Shown here one piece after another: positions 9,557 through 17,144 of a stretch of 56,825 bases of DNA (its first letter is position 1; each line of letters begins with the position of its first letter). Under the pieces are notes generated by a model, which was not told the DNA's origin, ran no database searches, and was given only the letters and a program-made list of their open reading frames with translations. The stretch is taken from contig JAQUQE010000010.1 of NCBI GenBank assembly GCA_028716225.1, positions 1-56,825 on the forward strand, written 5' to 3'. The position numbers and the translations under genes were made by a program. This stretch comes from Dehalococcoidales bacterium. Lineage in GTDB: Bacteria; Chloroflexota; Dehalococcoidia; Dehalococcoidales; UBA5760.

Positions 9557-12500
9557 TTTTGCCTCCCTTGGCATCTATCTCCCTGAACGGTATCACGTAT
9601 CTGACCACTTCGATCTTTTCCTCCGGCTCCAGGTTCTCCGCTGGGTTTTGGATGATGTAAAGCCGTAGTTTGGTCTTCACGTTCATTACGGCATAGAGAT
9701 AATACTCGTCCCCGAAACGCTTCGCTTTGAACCACTCATTTTGAGTGAGAGCTACCGCGCCGTTTCTAGCTCTGGCTTTCACCTCGATATAGCGCATCAG
9801 ACCTTCGTTATCCTTAGAGCGGATATCAAAGCCCAAATTCTGCGCAGAGACATCTTCAGGGACTCTATTGTTTTCGGTCTCAAACGCCATGGTAAATTCC
9901 ATACCGAGACGCTCGACCTCTGGGTCACTTTCCATTGTCTCGCCCGTTGTAGTGGCTGGCTTTATACGAATGATACCCCGGAAGCGCGGCATGCTCATAG
10001 TAAGGCTCTTCTCCTTATTCAAATGGTCTTTGAGGTCGATAAGAGCCCTCTCGTACCTTTCCTTGGTCTCCTCTTTGTTCCTAATTACAAGGTCAACATT
10101 CTCCCCTTGCTCTTTGCGGGCATAGAGTGAGATAAGGTCACCATCAAGCTTTACAATAAGGTACTCCAGTGACCTGATACCATATTTTTCTTTAATTTCA
10201 GTTTGTCTCTCCCGTTCCCTCGTTATCTCTTTCTTGTATCCCTCCAGGCCAGTAATAACATTGCCTGTGACCAGCTTCTTAACTGCCTCGGAGTCGCAGG
10301 TTTCTGTACAGATATTAGTGCCTTCAGCCAAGTCCCAGATGACCGCCGGAGAGATAGGTCTCACCTGTTTGCCGTCTGTGTAGAAAGCAAAAAGGCGTTT
10401 CCCTGCGATAGTGCCGGTGCCATCCTTTATCTCTCCCTCGTAAAAAAGGACATAGCCATCCATTTTACCATCAGGGTCAGTAAATATTGCCCCCTGCGTT
10501 AGCGACTCCATATAGTTTCCTTCAATCCAGAGCATGGTGGCTTCAAAGAGTGGGTGTCCGAATGAGACAAACTCGGCATCTTGGTTCTTGAAGGCGATAT
10601 CCTTGTCAAAGGCCACCTTAGGATACCGTTTCACCAGTTCTCCGTAGCTTCTTCTGAAATTGTCTTCTTCAGCGATCTTACGTATACTGAAGGGCACGGA
10701 CTCTATTTCCAGGAAACCCCCATCGCGCTCCCTAAATTTGCCGCCAGCTCTGGTGAAGGCGCGTCTGAAATATTCACTCGTATATTCCGGGATGAGCCGA
10801 TATTCACGAGCCTGCTGTGCCATTTCCTTGATTCGTGTGTAATCGATATAACGGGTCGCTAGACTTTCGCCCAGGTTCTCCTTGACCTCCGCGATATAGT
10901 CCTCATCCACCGTGATATCAAGCTCTTTAAGTATTTCATCAATATTCCTGGCGTTAGCCGCCGCCTCAACCAGGAACTGAGACAAGCTTCTGTTATAGAG
11001 GACTTCGCTTAGTACGTCAAAAACCTTATCACTTCCCAATGCATCCTTAATTTCGTCCAATTTCTGGAACAGTTTGGTCAGTACGCGCCCCTCTCGCGTA
11101 TCTTCGGCAACAAGGTTGCATACATAGACCTCTTTTTGCTGACCATAGCGGTGTACCCGCCCCATGCGTTGCTCTAGGCGGTTCGGATTCCACGGAATGT
11201 CATAGTTAATCATCAGGTGACAAAACTGTAAGTTGATGCCTTCACCGGCGGCCTCCGTAGCCACCAGCACCTCGGTTTCGTTTTTGAACACTCTTTCCGC
11301 CTTGACGCGGTCTTCCAATTTCATGCCGCCGTGAATGGTGTTTACATTATATCTCCAGGTCTTGATCTTCTTATCCAGGTACTCTAGGGTATCTCTGGAT
11401 TCCGTGAAGATAAGGATTTTCTTGTCTTTTGCTTCCGGATATCTATTCCGTAAGTCATGCAAGGCTCCTTTTAGCTCCTGCAGTTTTACTTCTGTTTCAC
11501 TTTGAATAATACCTTTGGCTTGCTCGATGAACTTGTCTATAGTGGCAATCTCTTTTTCCAGTTCCTCCCTGTTTTCAGCAACACTCAGGGTCTCCCAGAT
11601 TTCTTCCTGTTTCCACCTCTCCTCTTCACTCAAGTCTTCAATAGCGGTAAGATCAAAAGTGCTCTCTGCCGCCTCACCCCTTTCTACGGGACCCTTAAGG
11701 AAGTCCTCCAAGCGTTTCTTCCTTCGCTCAAGAGACTTTAGCAAGGCGTAGGTGCTGGAAGCTAACCGACGCTGCAAGATAACCAGAGCAAAGGCCACAT
11801 TTCTACGCTTATCCTTGGTGAGAGCCTTGTTATACTGGGTATTAACGTACTTTGACAGTTGGTTATATAGGTCCTTTTCTTTGGGAGAGCGTACTCCCAG
11901 ATCAAAAGAGATGGTGCTGACGTGGCGAGGCAGGAAAAGTGGTTTCCCCTCGAAGTCCTTGAGGTCTTCCTTCACGCGGCGGATAAACAAGGGGTTGTCT
12001 TTATTTCGTATGGATTCTTGGAGCATTTCATTTGTAGCGAAGAACCCAGGTTCCAGTAAATCCAAGAACAGTCTGAAGTTTTCCGGGTCTCCCTTATGTG
12101 GAGTGGCTGTGAGAAATAGCATGTGTTCGGTATTGCGGGAAAGCGCTTCACCTAACTGGTACCGGTCGGTTTTATCCAGCTTGTCTCCCCATCGCTGGGC
12201 GCTCATCTTGTGGGCCTCATCCACAATTATAAGGTCGAAGCGTGCGGCGGTGATAGACGGCAGGATATCTCCTCGCTTGGCGAAGTCGATGGAAGTAATT
12301 ACCTGGTTTTCTCTGAGCCATACGTTTTCTCCATACAAGGCATCAAGAACCCCTCTGTCGATGACCACAAACCTCTCTTCGAATCTCTCCGCCAATTCTC
12401 GGCGCCATTGATCTTTAAGATGTCCAGGTGATATGATGAGAATCCTTCTTACCAGATAACGGAGCTTCATTTCCTTGATGACTAGCCCGGCCATAATGGT

Positions 12501-12893
12501 TTTGCCGGCTCCAGGATCGTCAGCAATAAGGAAGCGAATCCGTGGCAGCTTCAGAATATGGCCGTAGACTGCTTCTATCTGGTGAGGCAGTGGGTCCACT
12601 TTCGAGGTGTTCATGGCAAGTAGGGGGTCATACAAGGATGCAAATCGATAGCGGATGGTCTCCAGTGCCAGAAAAATCTTCCAGTCTTCCTCAGAAAAAA
12701 GAGTTCCCTCACCTAAGATAGTGAGTTTGTGAAATTCATCACGCGGAATAATCTGGTCAACATGATCTCTGGAAATGGTAGTCGCCCCGACTACGTGTAC
12801 ATACTCGCCTTCTTCTTCAACAAGTTTTATTTCAACAGGTTCAGGCCATACAGGTCCTCTGATGATACTGCCGGCTTTCAGCTTATCAATCAT
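9546..12893 (-). CDS. SNF2-type helicase with C-terminal DUF3883
   Basis: This 1115-aa superfamily 2 DNA translocase carries Walker A DDPGAGKT (125-132), VDEAH (224-228), and the C-terminal helicase motifs GEGINLQF and RLEQRMGRVHRYGQQ. The last 110 residues match DUF3883, including YIEVKAR, which resembles a restriction-endonuclease-like E-x-K core. It is the first large gene of the operon. Its ATG overlaps the small ribbon-helix-helix gene by 8 bases, and its 3' end overlaps the methyltransferase. The architecture is like DISARM DrmD and other defence-island SNF2 proteins. Translocation on invading DNA is inferred. The overlapping coding frames on the opposite strand are shadows. Confidence 0.9.
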   Translation of the reverse strand: MIDKLKAGSIIRGPVWPEPVEIKLVEEEGEYVHVVGATTISRDHVDQIIPRDEFHKLTILGEGTLFSEEDWKIFLALETIRYRFASLYDPLLAMNTSKVDPLPHQIEAVYGHILKLPRIRFLIADDPGAGKTIMAGLVIKEMKLRYLVRRILIISPGHLKDQWRRELAERFEERFVVIDRGVLDALYGENVWLRENQVITSIDFAKRGDILPSITAARFDLIIVDEAHKMSAQRWGDKLDKTDRYQLGEALSRNTEHMLFLTATPHKGDPENFRLFLDLLEPGFFATNEMLQESIRNKDNPLFIRRVKEDLKDFEGKPLFLPRHVSTISFDLGVRSPKEKDLYNQLSKYVNTQYNKALTKDKRRNVAFALVILQRRLASSTYALLKSLERRKKRLEDFLKGPVERGEAAESTFDLTAIEDLSEEERWKQEEIWETLSVAENREELEKEIATIDKFIEQAKGIIQSETEVKLQELKGALHDLRNRYPEAKDKKILIFTESRDTLEYLDKKIKTWRYNVNTIHGGMKLEDRVKAERVFKNETEVLVATEAAGEGINLQFCHLMINYDIPWNPNRLEQRMGRVHRYGQQKEVYVCNLVAEDTREGRVLTKLFQKLDEIKDALGSDKVFDVLSEVLYNRSLSQFLVEAAANARNIDEILKELDITVDEDYIAEVKENLGESLATRYIDYTRIKEMAQQAREYRLIPEYTSEYFRRAFTRAGGKFRERDGGFLEIESVPFSIRKIAEEDNFRRSYGELVKRYPKVAFDKDIAFKNQDAEFVSFGHPLFEATMLWIEGNYMESLTQGAIFTDPDGKMDGYVLFYEGEIKDGTGTIAGKRLFAFYTDGKQVRPISPAVIWDLAEGTNICTETCDSEAVKKLVTGNVITGLEGYKKEITRERERQTEIKEKYGIRSLEYLIVKLDGDLISLYARKEQGENVDLVIRNKEETKERYERALIDLKDHLNKEKSLTMSMPRFRGIIRIKPATTTGETMESDPEVERLGMEFTMAFETENNRVPEDVSAQNLGFDIRSKDNEGLMRYIEVKARARNGAVALTQNEWFKAKRFGDEYYLYAVMNVKTKLRLYIIQNPAENLEPEEKIEVVRYVIPFREIDAKGGKSGQ

Positions 12894-13050
12894 GACTGCT
12901 GCTCTCCTGGGTGAGAGAAATACCCTGAACTTGTTGGTTCAGCTCATTTTCGATTACTTCCGCCACCCAATCCTGTATTGTCTTGTCATACTCTGCAGCA
13001 CGAATCCTCACCTTTTTATGGAGCCCTTCTGGTAAGCGGATATGAATCAT
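12886..13050 (-). CDS. Ribbon-helix-helix transcriptional regulator (54 aa)
   Basis: This 54-aa protein starts MIHIRLPEGLHKKVRIRA and continues with IQDWVAEVIENEL. That is the classic beta-strand plus two-helix plan of Arc/HicB/CopG-type ribbon-helix-helix DNA-binding proteins. The ATG overlaps the stop of a 12-codon leader ORF (ATGA), and the 3' end overlaps the helicase start by 8 bases, making it the first real gene of the defence operon. It lacks a good SD of its own, so coupling to the leader probably drives its translation. Autorepression of the operon is the simplest role and is inferred. An antitoxin role is less likely because no toxin gene sits beside it. Confidence 0.75.
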   Translation of the reverse strand: MIHIRLPEGLHKKVRIRAAEYDKTIQDWVAEVIENELNQQVQGISLTQESSSHD

Positions 13051-13085
13051 TCTGGTCTTTGTCTGGTTGTGTTATTGCATTTCAT
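13047..13085 (-). CDS. 12-codon leader ORF coupled to the RHH gene
   Basis: A tiny ORF (MKCNNTTRQRPE) begins with ATG preceded by GAGGGCGT, a usable Shine-Dalgarno. Its TGA overlaps the ATG of the ribbon-helix-helix gene in the ATGA arrangement. It lies in the leader downstream of the operon promoter. It probably serves to load ribosomes for translational coupling rather than to make a functional peptide. Confidence 0.4.
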   Translation of the reverse strand: MKCNNTTRQRPE

Positions 13086-13121
13086 ACGCCCTCGTTTCTA
13101 AGAGACGTAGCTTTTGCTCCA

Positions 13122-13150
13122 AATATATCTGAGATACGGATCAGAGTCAA
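13122..13150 (-). promoter_or_regulatory. Promoter of the defence operon
   Basis: On the minus strand, TTGACT (13150-13145) and TATATT (13127-13122) are separated by exactly 17 bases, a near-consensus housekeeping sigma promoter. The expected transcription start is near 13115, giving a leader of about 65 bases before the ribbon-helix-helix gene. Confidence 0.6.
13126..13136. promoter_or_regulatory. Candidate operator overlapping the defence promoter
   Basis: TATCTGAGATA is a perfect 5-1-5 palindrome that overlaps the -10 element and spacer. Its position suits an operator for the autoregulated ribbon-helix-helix protein. Binding is inferred, not shown. Confidence 0.35.
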
Positions 13151-13245
13151 GAGGGAGTAAAGGAAACAAGGCAAAGAGCCAGCGTGATTTAACAACATCA
13201 TAATGTGCAAGCAGATGTTCGGAAATACGGAAAATCATTGTCAAC

Positions 13246-13300
13246 TTCCAAATAAATCGCTGGCTTGGAACTTGCATTTCTTGGTAGTATGTAGTATAGA
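13246..13300 (+). promoter_or_regulatory. Inverted repeat and weak promoter upstream of the TIGR04255 cassette
   Basis: TTCCAA (13246-13251) and TTGGAA (13265-13270) form a spaced inverted repeat. Just downstream, TTGCAT (13272-13277) and TATAGA (13295-13300) are 17 bases apart, a weak promoter for the plus-strand cassette. The divergent arrangement with the defence operon could allow joint control. Confidence 0.3.
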
Positions 13301-13347
13301 TAACGTAGCTCTGACTCGGCAGATTTTAATAATTGGAGCCAACGACC

Positions 13348-14100
13348 ATGGCTATTCTAGAGGTTTTTCCTAATCCTACCGTCAAACAGGTAATTTTCCA
13401 GATTACCTATCCAAACCTGTTTTTTTTAGAAACGAAGATTGGCGATTTGCAGATGGCTATCATGAGCAGATTCCCGGAATCAAAAATTGCCTACCGTCGA
13501 TTCGTCTTTGGTGATATCGGGCCAGATGTTAAGCCCGAAGACCTTCCAAAACTTGAAAAGAGCGGCACTATTTGGCAATTCATTAATCCCGCTAAACAAG
13601 TTACCCTGAGTGTTACAAGTAGTTCCTTGGATATCGTGTCCGCTTCTCACAAGACTTATAGCCAGGGGACTACAGACAACTTTCGGGAAATCATCGACTT
13701 CGTCCTAAATGCTTTCTTGAAATTAGTGTCAATCCCAACCATCAATCGCATTGGACTGAGGTACAGAGATGAATGTCCACTGCCCCTCAAAAATACGGAA
13801 ACCCTCAAGTCCTACTACAATTCAGTATTTCCCACACACCGATTCAATCTAGAGGATGCCATCGACATGCTCTTTAAGGTCACCATCGATAAGAAGGACC
13901 ATTCTATTGGTTACATTGAGAGTCTCCATAAGGCCGACACGTCATATAAACTGATTCTAGACTTTGATGGCTTCGCACCTAATGTCAATGCATCGGACTT
14001 GATGACTATGCTAGATAAGCTTCATAACTCGATTTCACAAGAGTTCGAGAATACAATAAAAGAACCTGTCTACGAATATATGCGTCAAAAGGGGACGTAA
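13348..14100 (+). CDS. TIGR04255-family protein
   Basis: This 250-aa protein resembles the sporadically distributed TIGR04255 family: an N-terminal NPTVKQVIFQITYP strand, then FQ/LQ-type aromatic patterns, and a middle NRIGLRYRDECPLP segment (the IGLRY-N-like signature). ATG at 13348 has GGAG 10 bases upstream, which is preferred over a TTG at 13333. It heads a three-gene cassette, with the next ATG one base after its stop. The family is patchily distributed, often beside small partners in accessory islands, and has no assigned function. Family recognition is by eye. Confidence 0.7.
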   Translation: MAILEVFPNPTVKQVIFQITYPNLFFLETKIGDLQMAIMSRFPESKIAYRRFVFGDIGPDVKPEDLPKLEKSGTIWQFINPAKQVTLSVTSSSLDIVSASHKTYSQGTTDNFREIIDFVLNAFLKLVSIPTINRIGLRYRDECPLPLKNTETLKSYYNSVFPTHRFNLEDAIDMLFKVTIDKKDHSIGYIESLHKADTSYKLILDFDGFAPNVNASDLMTMLDKLHNSISQEFENTIKEPVYEYMRQKGT

Positions 14101-14101
14101 A

Positions 14102-14353
14102 ATGGTTTTGAACAAAGATAGCTCCCAAATAAACTACAACGATGTGACAACGGAAAGTACTGGTAGTCTACCCAACGCCCAATGGAAGACTGTGATTTGC
14201 CCATTCGGCAAGTACGAAATCACTGTCGTCTTGACAACAAGTGGTGAGTTCGTTGGTATAGCTGAAGTTGGACTCAGGCATGACTTTTTATCTTACAAAC
14301 AGAGGGTAACTCCCCAAGGCTACCACGATGTCGCCGACCTCTATCGTGAATAG
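14102..14353 (+). CDS. Hypothetical 83-aa protein of the TIGR04255 cassette
   Basis: This small protein is predicted to be mostly beta (WKTVICPFGKYEITVVLTTSGEFVGIAEVGL), starting one base after the TIGR04255 gene stop, which implies co-translation. I recognise no family. Its size and place between two larger unknowns suggest a partner or adaptor subunit. Its C-terminus ends in DVADLYRE. No catalytic motif is visible. Confidence 0.6.
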   Translation: MVLNKDSSQINYNDVTTESTGSLPNAQWKTVICPFGKYEITVVLTTSGEFVGIAEVGLRHDFLSYKQRVTPQGYHDVADLYRE

Positions 14354-14362
14354 CCCTTAGCT

Positions 14363-14992
14363 ATGTTTTACGAAGAAGATCCACAGCAAACACTAAGATT
14401 TGGTGATATAGTGCGAGGTTACGTTTCTGGAACCCCCGCAGTCAACGAACCCAATCTAGACCCTAACCAATCTATATGCACATTGAAGCTGGCTTTTCCA
14501 CTTTACTATGCAGTTATGACTCCTTGCTGCTCTATCGGTGAAGGAACGATTTCATTAGCTCCACTGCTTCCAATCAAATACAATTTTTTTCAGAACCCAT
14601 ATTTTGTCCAAGACCTTACCAATATCAATAGGACCATGAGCCCTGAGCAAGCTGTAGCACCCGAAGTCTGGAAAGGCTTCCCGGAAGAGGTTAAACAGGA
14701 ACGACTAATGGAGGGGGATACGTACGCACTCGTTGCATTCTTTATTTATGAAAAGCACGCATTACTGGCTGAGTACCCCTTAGGTAAGAAGACCACAATC
14801 AACACAGGCTACTACTTAGTTGATTTTCGAACCATATACCAGCTCGAATGTAAGAAAGTACAGAATCCAAAAGATTGTCCGTGGGAGTCCAAGATACTGG
14901 AAATGACTATTCCTGCTAGAAACGAACTTCGAGACAAACTCGCCTCGTACTATCAAAAGCGCCCTAAAGAAGACTTGGTAATGGCTGAGTGA
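14363..14992 (+). CDS. Hypothetical 209-aa protein of the TIGR04255 cassette
   Basis: This third gene of the cassette encodes LRFGDIVRGY near the N-terminus and AVMTPCCSI followed by SLAPLLPI in the middle. This resembles a family seen in accessory loci with the pattern GDI...V(V/L)(S/T)xxCDI...APL, although here the CDI is CCSI. Two adjacent cysteines at the centre could bind metal. No SD is evident before the ATG, so translation probably depends on the upstream gene 9 bases away. The function is unknown, and the family resemblance is tentative. Confidence 0.6.
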   Translation: MFYEEDPQQTLRFGDIVRGYVSGTPAVNEPNLDPNQSICTLKLAFPLYYAVMTPCCSIGEGTISLAPLLPIKYNFFQNPYFVQDLTNINRTMSPEQAVAPEVWKGFPEEVKQERLMEGDTYALVAFFIYEKHALLAEYPLGKKTTINTGYYLVDFRTIYQLECKKVQNPKDCPWESKILEMTIPARNELRDKLASYYQKRPKEDLVMAE

Positions 14993-15367
14993 CAGACAAA
15001 CAGACTCGCGTGCACAATTCTGCAAACCAGCGTAAAGCCAGACACAACAATTTGGCGGCAGAATCATTCCAGCGGCTAAGATTAACATGGAAATAAGGGT
15101 ATTTAGTGGATTTGAAGAAGCTGTAACTTCCTGAACTGGCTTGATAGAGCCTCATCACTGCTCCGATGCCTCCAAAGGAGCTAGGAAACAATTTTATTGC
15201 TCTTGTACCTTGAACCTCAGTGAACCACCCCCTTCTACAGGAAACAGGTCACCAAACAATTCGAGTGCTCGGTTTAAATATTCCCTCTACGAGTTGCACC
15301 CAATAACGAGCCAGAATATTACGTAACCATTAGTCAGTACATCAAGTCCAAGCCCTGTCGAGTCTTG
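14993..15367. other. Gene-free stretch after the TIGR04255 cassette
   Basis: I see no convincing ORF with a ribosome-binding site, RNA gene or terminator in these 375 bases. Short frames on both strands lack start signals. It may be decayed island DNA. Confidence 0.3.
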
Positions 15368-15541
15368 TCACAACGCTACTTGCTGAATAATCGTGCCGAA
15401 ACCTATTAGAACCAGAGAAACAATAAACGGTGCCTTATATCTTTGGCGCTGCTGGCGTGTGAACGAATGAAATTGTGCACATAGGCCAATGACGACACCT
15501 AAGAAAGCGATGGCCATACCCCATCGTACTACAGTCTCCAT
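15368..15541 (-). CDS. Small two-helix membrane protein (57 aa)
   Basis: This unlisted short gene starts with ATG behind a perfect AGGAGGTGA Shine-Dalgarno 2-3 bases upstream. It encodes METVVRWG, then a hydrophobic segment (MAIAFLGVVIGLCAQF, about 9-24), a basic loop (RQQRQRYK), and a second hydrophobic segment (FIVSLVLIGFGTIIQQ, about 39-54). That predicts a helical hairpin membrane protein with the basic loop on the inside. I recognise no family. The strong SD and membrane design make a chance ORF unlikely. A small stress or toxin-like membrane peptide is possible but not supported by a partner. Confidence 0.6.
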   Translation of the reverse strand: METVVRWGMAIAFLGVVIGLCAQFHSFTRQQRQRYKAPFIVSLVLIGFGTIIQQVAL

Positions 15542-15573
15542 AAGTCACCTCCTAGACACGGACAGTATTCATA

Positions 15574-15738
15574 TTAGTACTTAATCAAGGATACTGTGGT
15601 CACCATACCATACTTGTCACCCACTCCACCAGCCGCTGTACAAACCATCGGAAGGTTCGGGAATCGATTCGCCAAATGTGATATCATACCAACAGGTGCG
15701 GAGAAAGATAATACGCCAGGATTCAATTCAATATGGAA
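15574..15738 (-). pseudogene. Open segment, possible gene remnant upstream of the small membrane protein
   Basis: A 54-codon open stretch encodes ELNPGVLSFSAPVGMISHL and ends GGVGDKYGMVTTVSLIKY before TAA. It has coding-like composition but no proper start codon with SD; an upstream in-frame TAA lies just before it and TTG is the only candidate start. It ends 32 bases before the small membrane protein start. I read it as the C-terminal remnant of a lost gene or a small unknown ORF. Confidence 0.3.
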
Positions 15739-16127
15739 TTAGACTGGTAAACTTCAACTTTTTCTTTGCCCGGTGGCCAAGGGAAAGTTGCTGAAAAAAT
15801 TCTCGGCGACCATGCCAAACCTTTTCGACGCTTGTTAAGAGTTCTAGGTATCGTCCCCCTAAGCCCACCGAATTCAGCATTTCGCTGTGTGTCCACCTAC
15901 CAAGATATCCCCTTTCTCGTACTGACCGGTGGGATTCCCTAAGCCTGTATTTATGGACATCAGTTTTGCAACCTGTTCCCCGTGCTTATAGACAAACGGC
16001 AGGGAAACGTGCCAGCGCAGTATTCTGAGACCGGAACAGCAGATTCCCCTAACCAGGCACTAAATGGTCTGACAACAAGCCCCTCTGCATTTAGCGCCGT
16101 ATTCATATATAAGGAGGTATACCTAAA
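15739..16127. other. Intergenic stretch before the methyltransferase
   Basis: Nothing convincing is seen here apart from the Shine-Dalgarno AAGGAGGT at about 16110 that serves the methyltransferase gene. A 28-codon minus-strand frame starting at 15960 has no SD and is not called. Confidence 0.3.
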
Positions 16128-16898
16128 ATGAACAGATGCGAATTGACACTTCCCAAAATAGAAGCCACCCTGGAACAAAGTGAGGAGTGGCTATGGGTTA
16201 GTGATAACGGTTTCAATAAAAGACGGATTCGACTCCACGACTATGCCGAAATTTATGACATACCCGGACTGTACGAAAGGGTGTTCTGCGATATGCTGAA
16301 GTCCCGGTCGTGGGAGGTAATACCCAGCATGCTGTCTTATGAGATAAATAAGTCAAGCAAAAATGAGGGTAGTCTCAGGGTGCTTGACTTCGGCGCCGGG
16401 AATGGAATGGTAGGAGAAGCTTTATTGAGCCAGATAGAATGCGAGCTGATGATTGGCGTTGATATTATACCCGAAGCCAGAAAGGCTGCAGGTAGAGACC
16501 GTCCGTGTGTTTATGATGAATACCATGTTATCGACATGAGCCAGATAGAACCTGCTACCCGGAAGAAGCTGGCGGACTTCAGGTTCAACTGCCTCGTCAC
16601 CGTAGCCGCACTGGGTTTCAGCGATATACCCACCGGCGCTTTTGTGGAAGCCTTCAACCTCATTCAGAATAAAGGCTGGATAGCGTTTAACATCAAGGAC
16701 AAATTCTTAACCAACCGGGACGATACCGGTTTTGCCCGACTGGTCAAGAGGATACTTAACAATGATATCCTCGATGTACGTTTCGAGCAAAAATACCGGC
16801 ACAGGTTCTCAATAGATGGGAAAGAACTATACTACAGTGCAATTGTAGGCAAGAAGAAGCGAGATATAATATTCGACGATTTTAACCCGGGGGATTAA
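16128..16898 (+). CDS. Class I SAM-dependent methyltransferase
   Basis: This 256-aa protein has motif I LRVLDFGAGNGMVGEAL at about residues 84-100 and an acidic motif II GVDIIPEAR that binds the SAM ribose. This is a standard Rossmann methyltransferase of unknown substrate. A strong AAGGAGGT SD lies about 10 bases upstream of the ATG. It is followed by ahcY and metK on the same strand after 246 bp, so a link to the SAM cycle is attractive but the genes are not tightly packed. DNA methylation is unlikely because no DPPY/NPPY motif is seen. Confidence 0.8.
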   Translation: MNRCELTLPKIEATLEQSEEWLWVSDNGFNKRRIRLHDYAEIYDIPGLYERVFCDMLKSRSWEVIPSMLSYEINKSSKNEGSLRVLDFGAGNGMVGEALLSQIECELMIGVDIIPEARKAAGRDRPCVYDEYHVIDMSQIEPATRKKLADFRFNCLVTVAALGFSDIPTGAFVEAFNLIQNKGWIAFNIKDKFLTNRDDTGFARLVKRILNNDILDVRFEQKYRHRFSIDGKELYYSAIVGKKKRDIIFDDFNPGD

Positions 16899-16923
16899 GT
16901 CTTTTCAATCACAGTAGCCCGGG

Positions 16924-16972
16924 CCAGTACCATCCGGAAACACCCGGTGTACTTACTGGAGCCGAACCAGTA
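16924..16972 (+). promoter_or_regulatory. Alternative hairpins upstream of ahcY
   Basis: TACTGG (16954-16959) can pair either with CCAGTA at 16924-16929 (enclosing a CCGG/CCGG inner stem) or with CCAGTA at 16967-16972 (7 bp including flanks, 7-base loop). The two pairings are mutually exclusive. This could be regulatory, or an end-of-gene hairpin for the methyltransferase. It does not match the SAM or SAH riboswitch consensus that I know. Confidence 0.25.
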
Positions 16973-17144
16973 ATATATGCTAGAATACACTAATACCTGC
17001 GTGTAACGGCAAACGCGAAATGATTAAAGTTCTACCCCTGGCCATACCGGACATGCCCGGCTATGCATCTCATCACATCAGATTATGGCACGTCCGGGAC
17101 AGGCAATTAATAGAGATAGATAGAGGATTTGAAAGGAGCAACTG

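Noticed and set aside
11752-12411. 219-aa plus-strand ORF opposite the helicase gene
   Set aside because: Shadow of the helicase coding strand; Ser/Arg-rich composition and no motif.
16899-17144. SAM or SAH riboswitch upstream of ahcY-metK
   Set aside because: Core consensus elements that I know for SAM-I, SAM-II and SAH riboswitches are not visible; only the alternative hairpins were kept as a weak feature.
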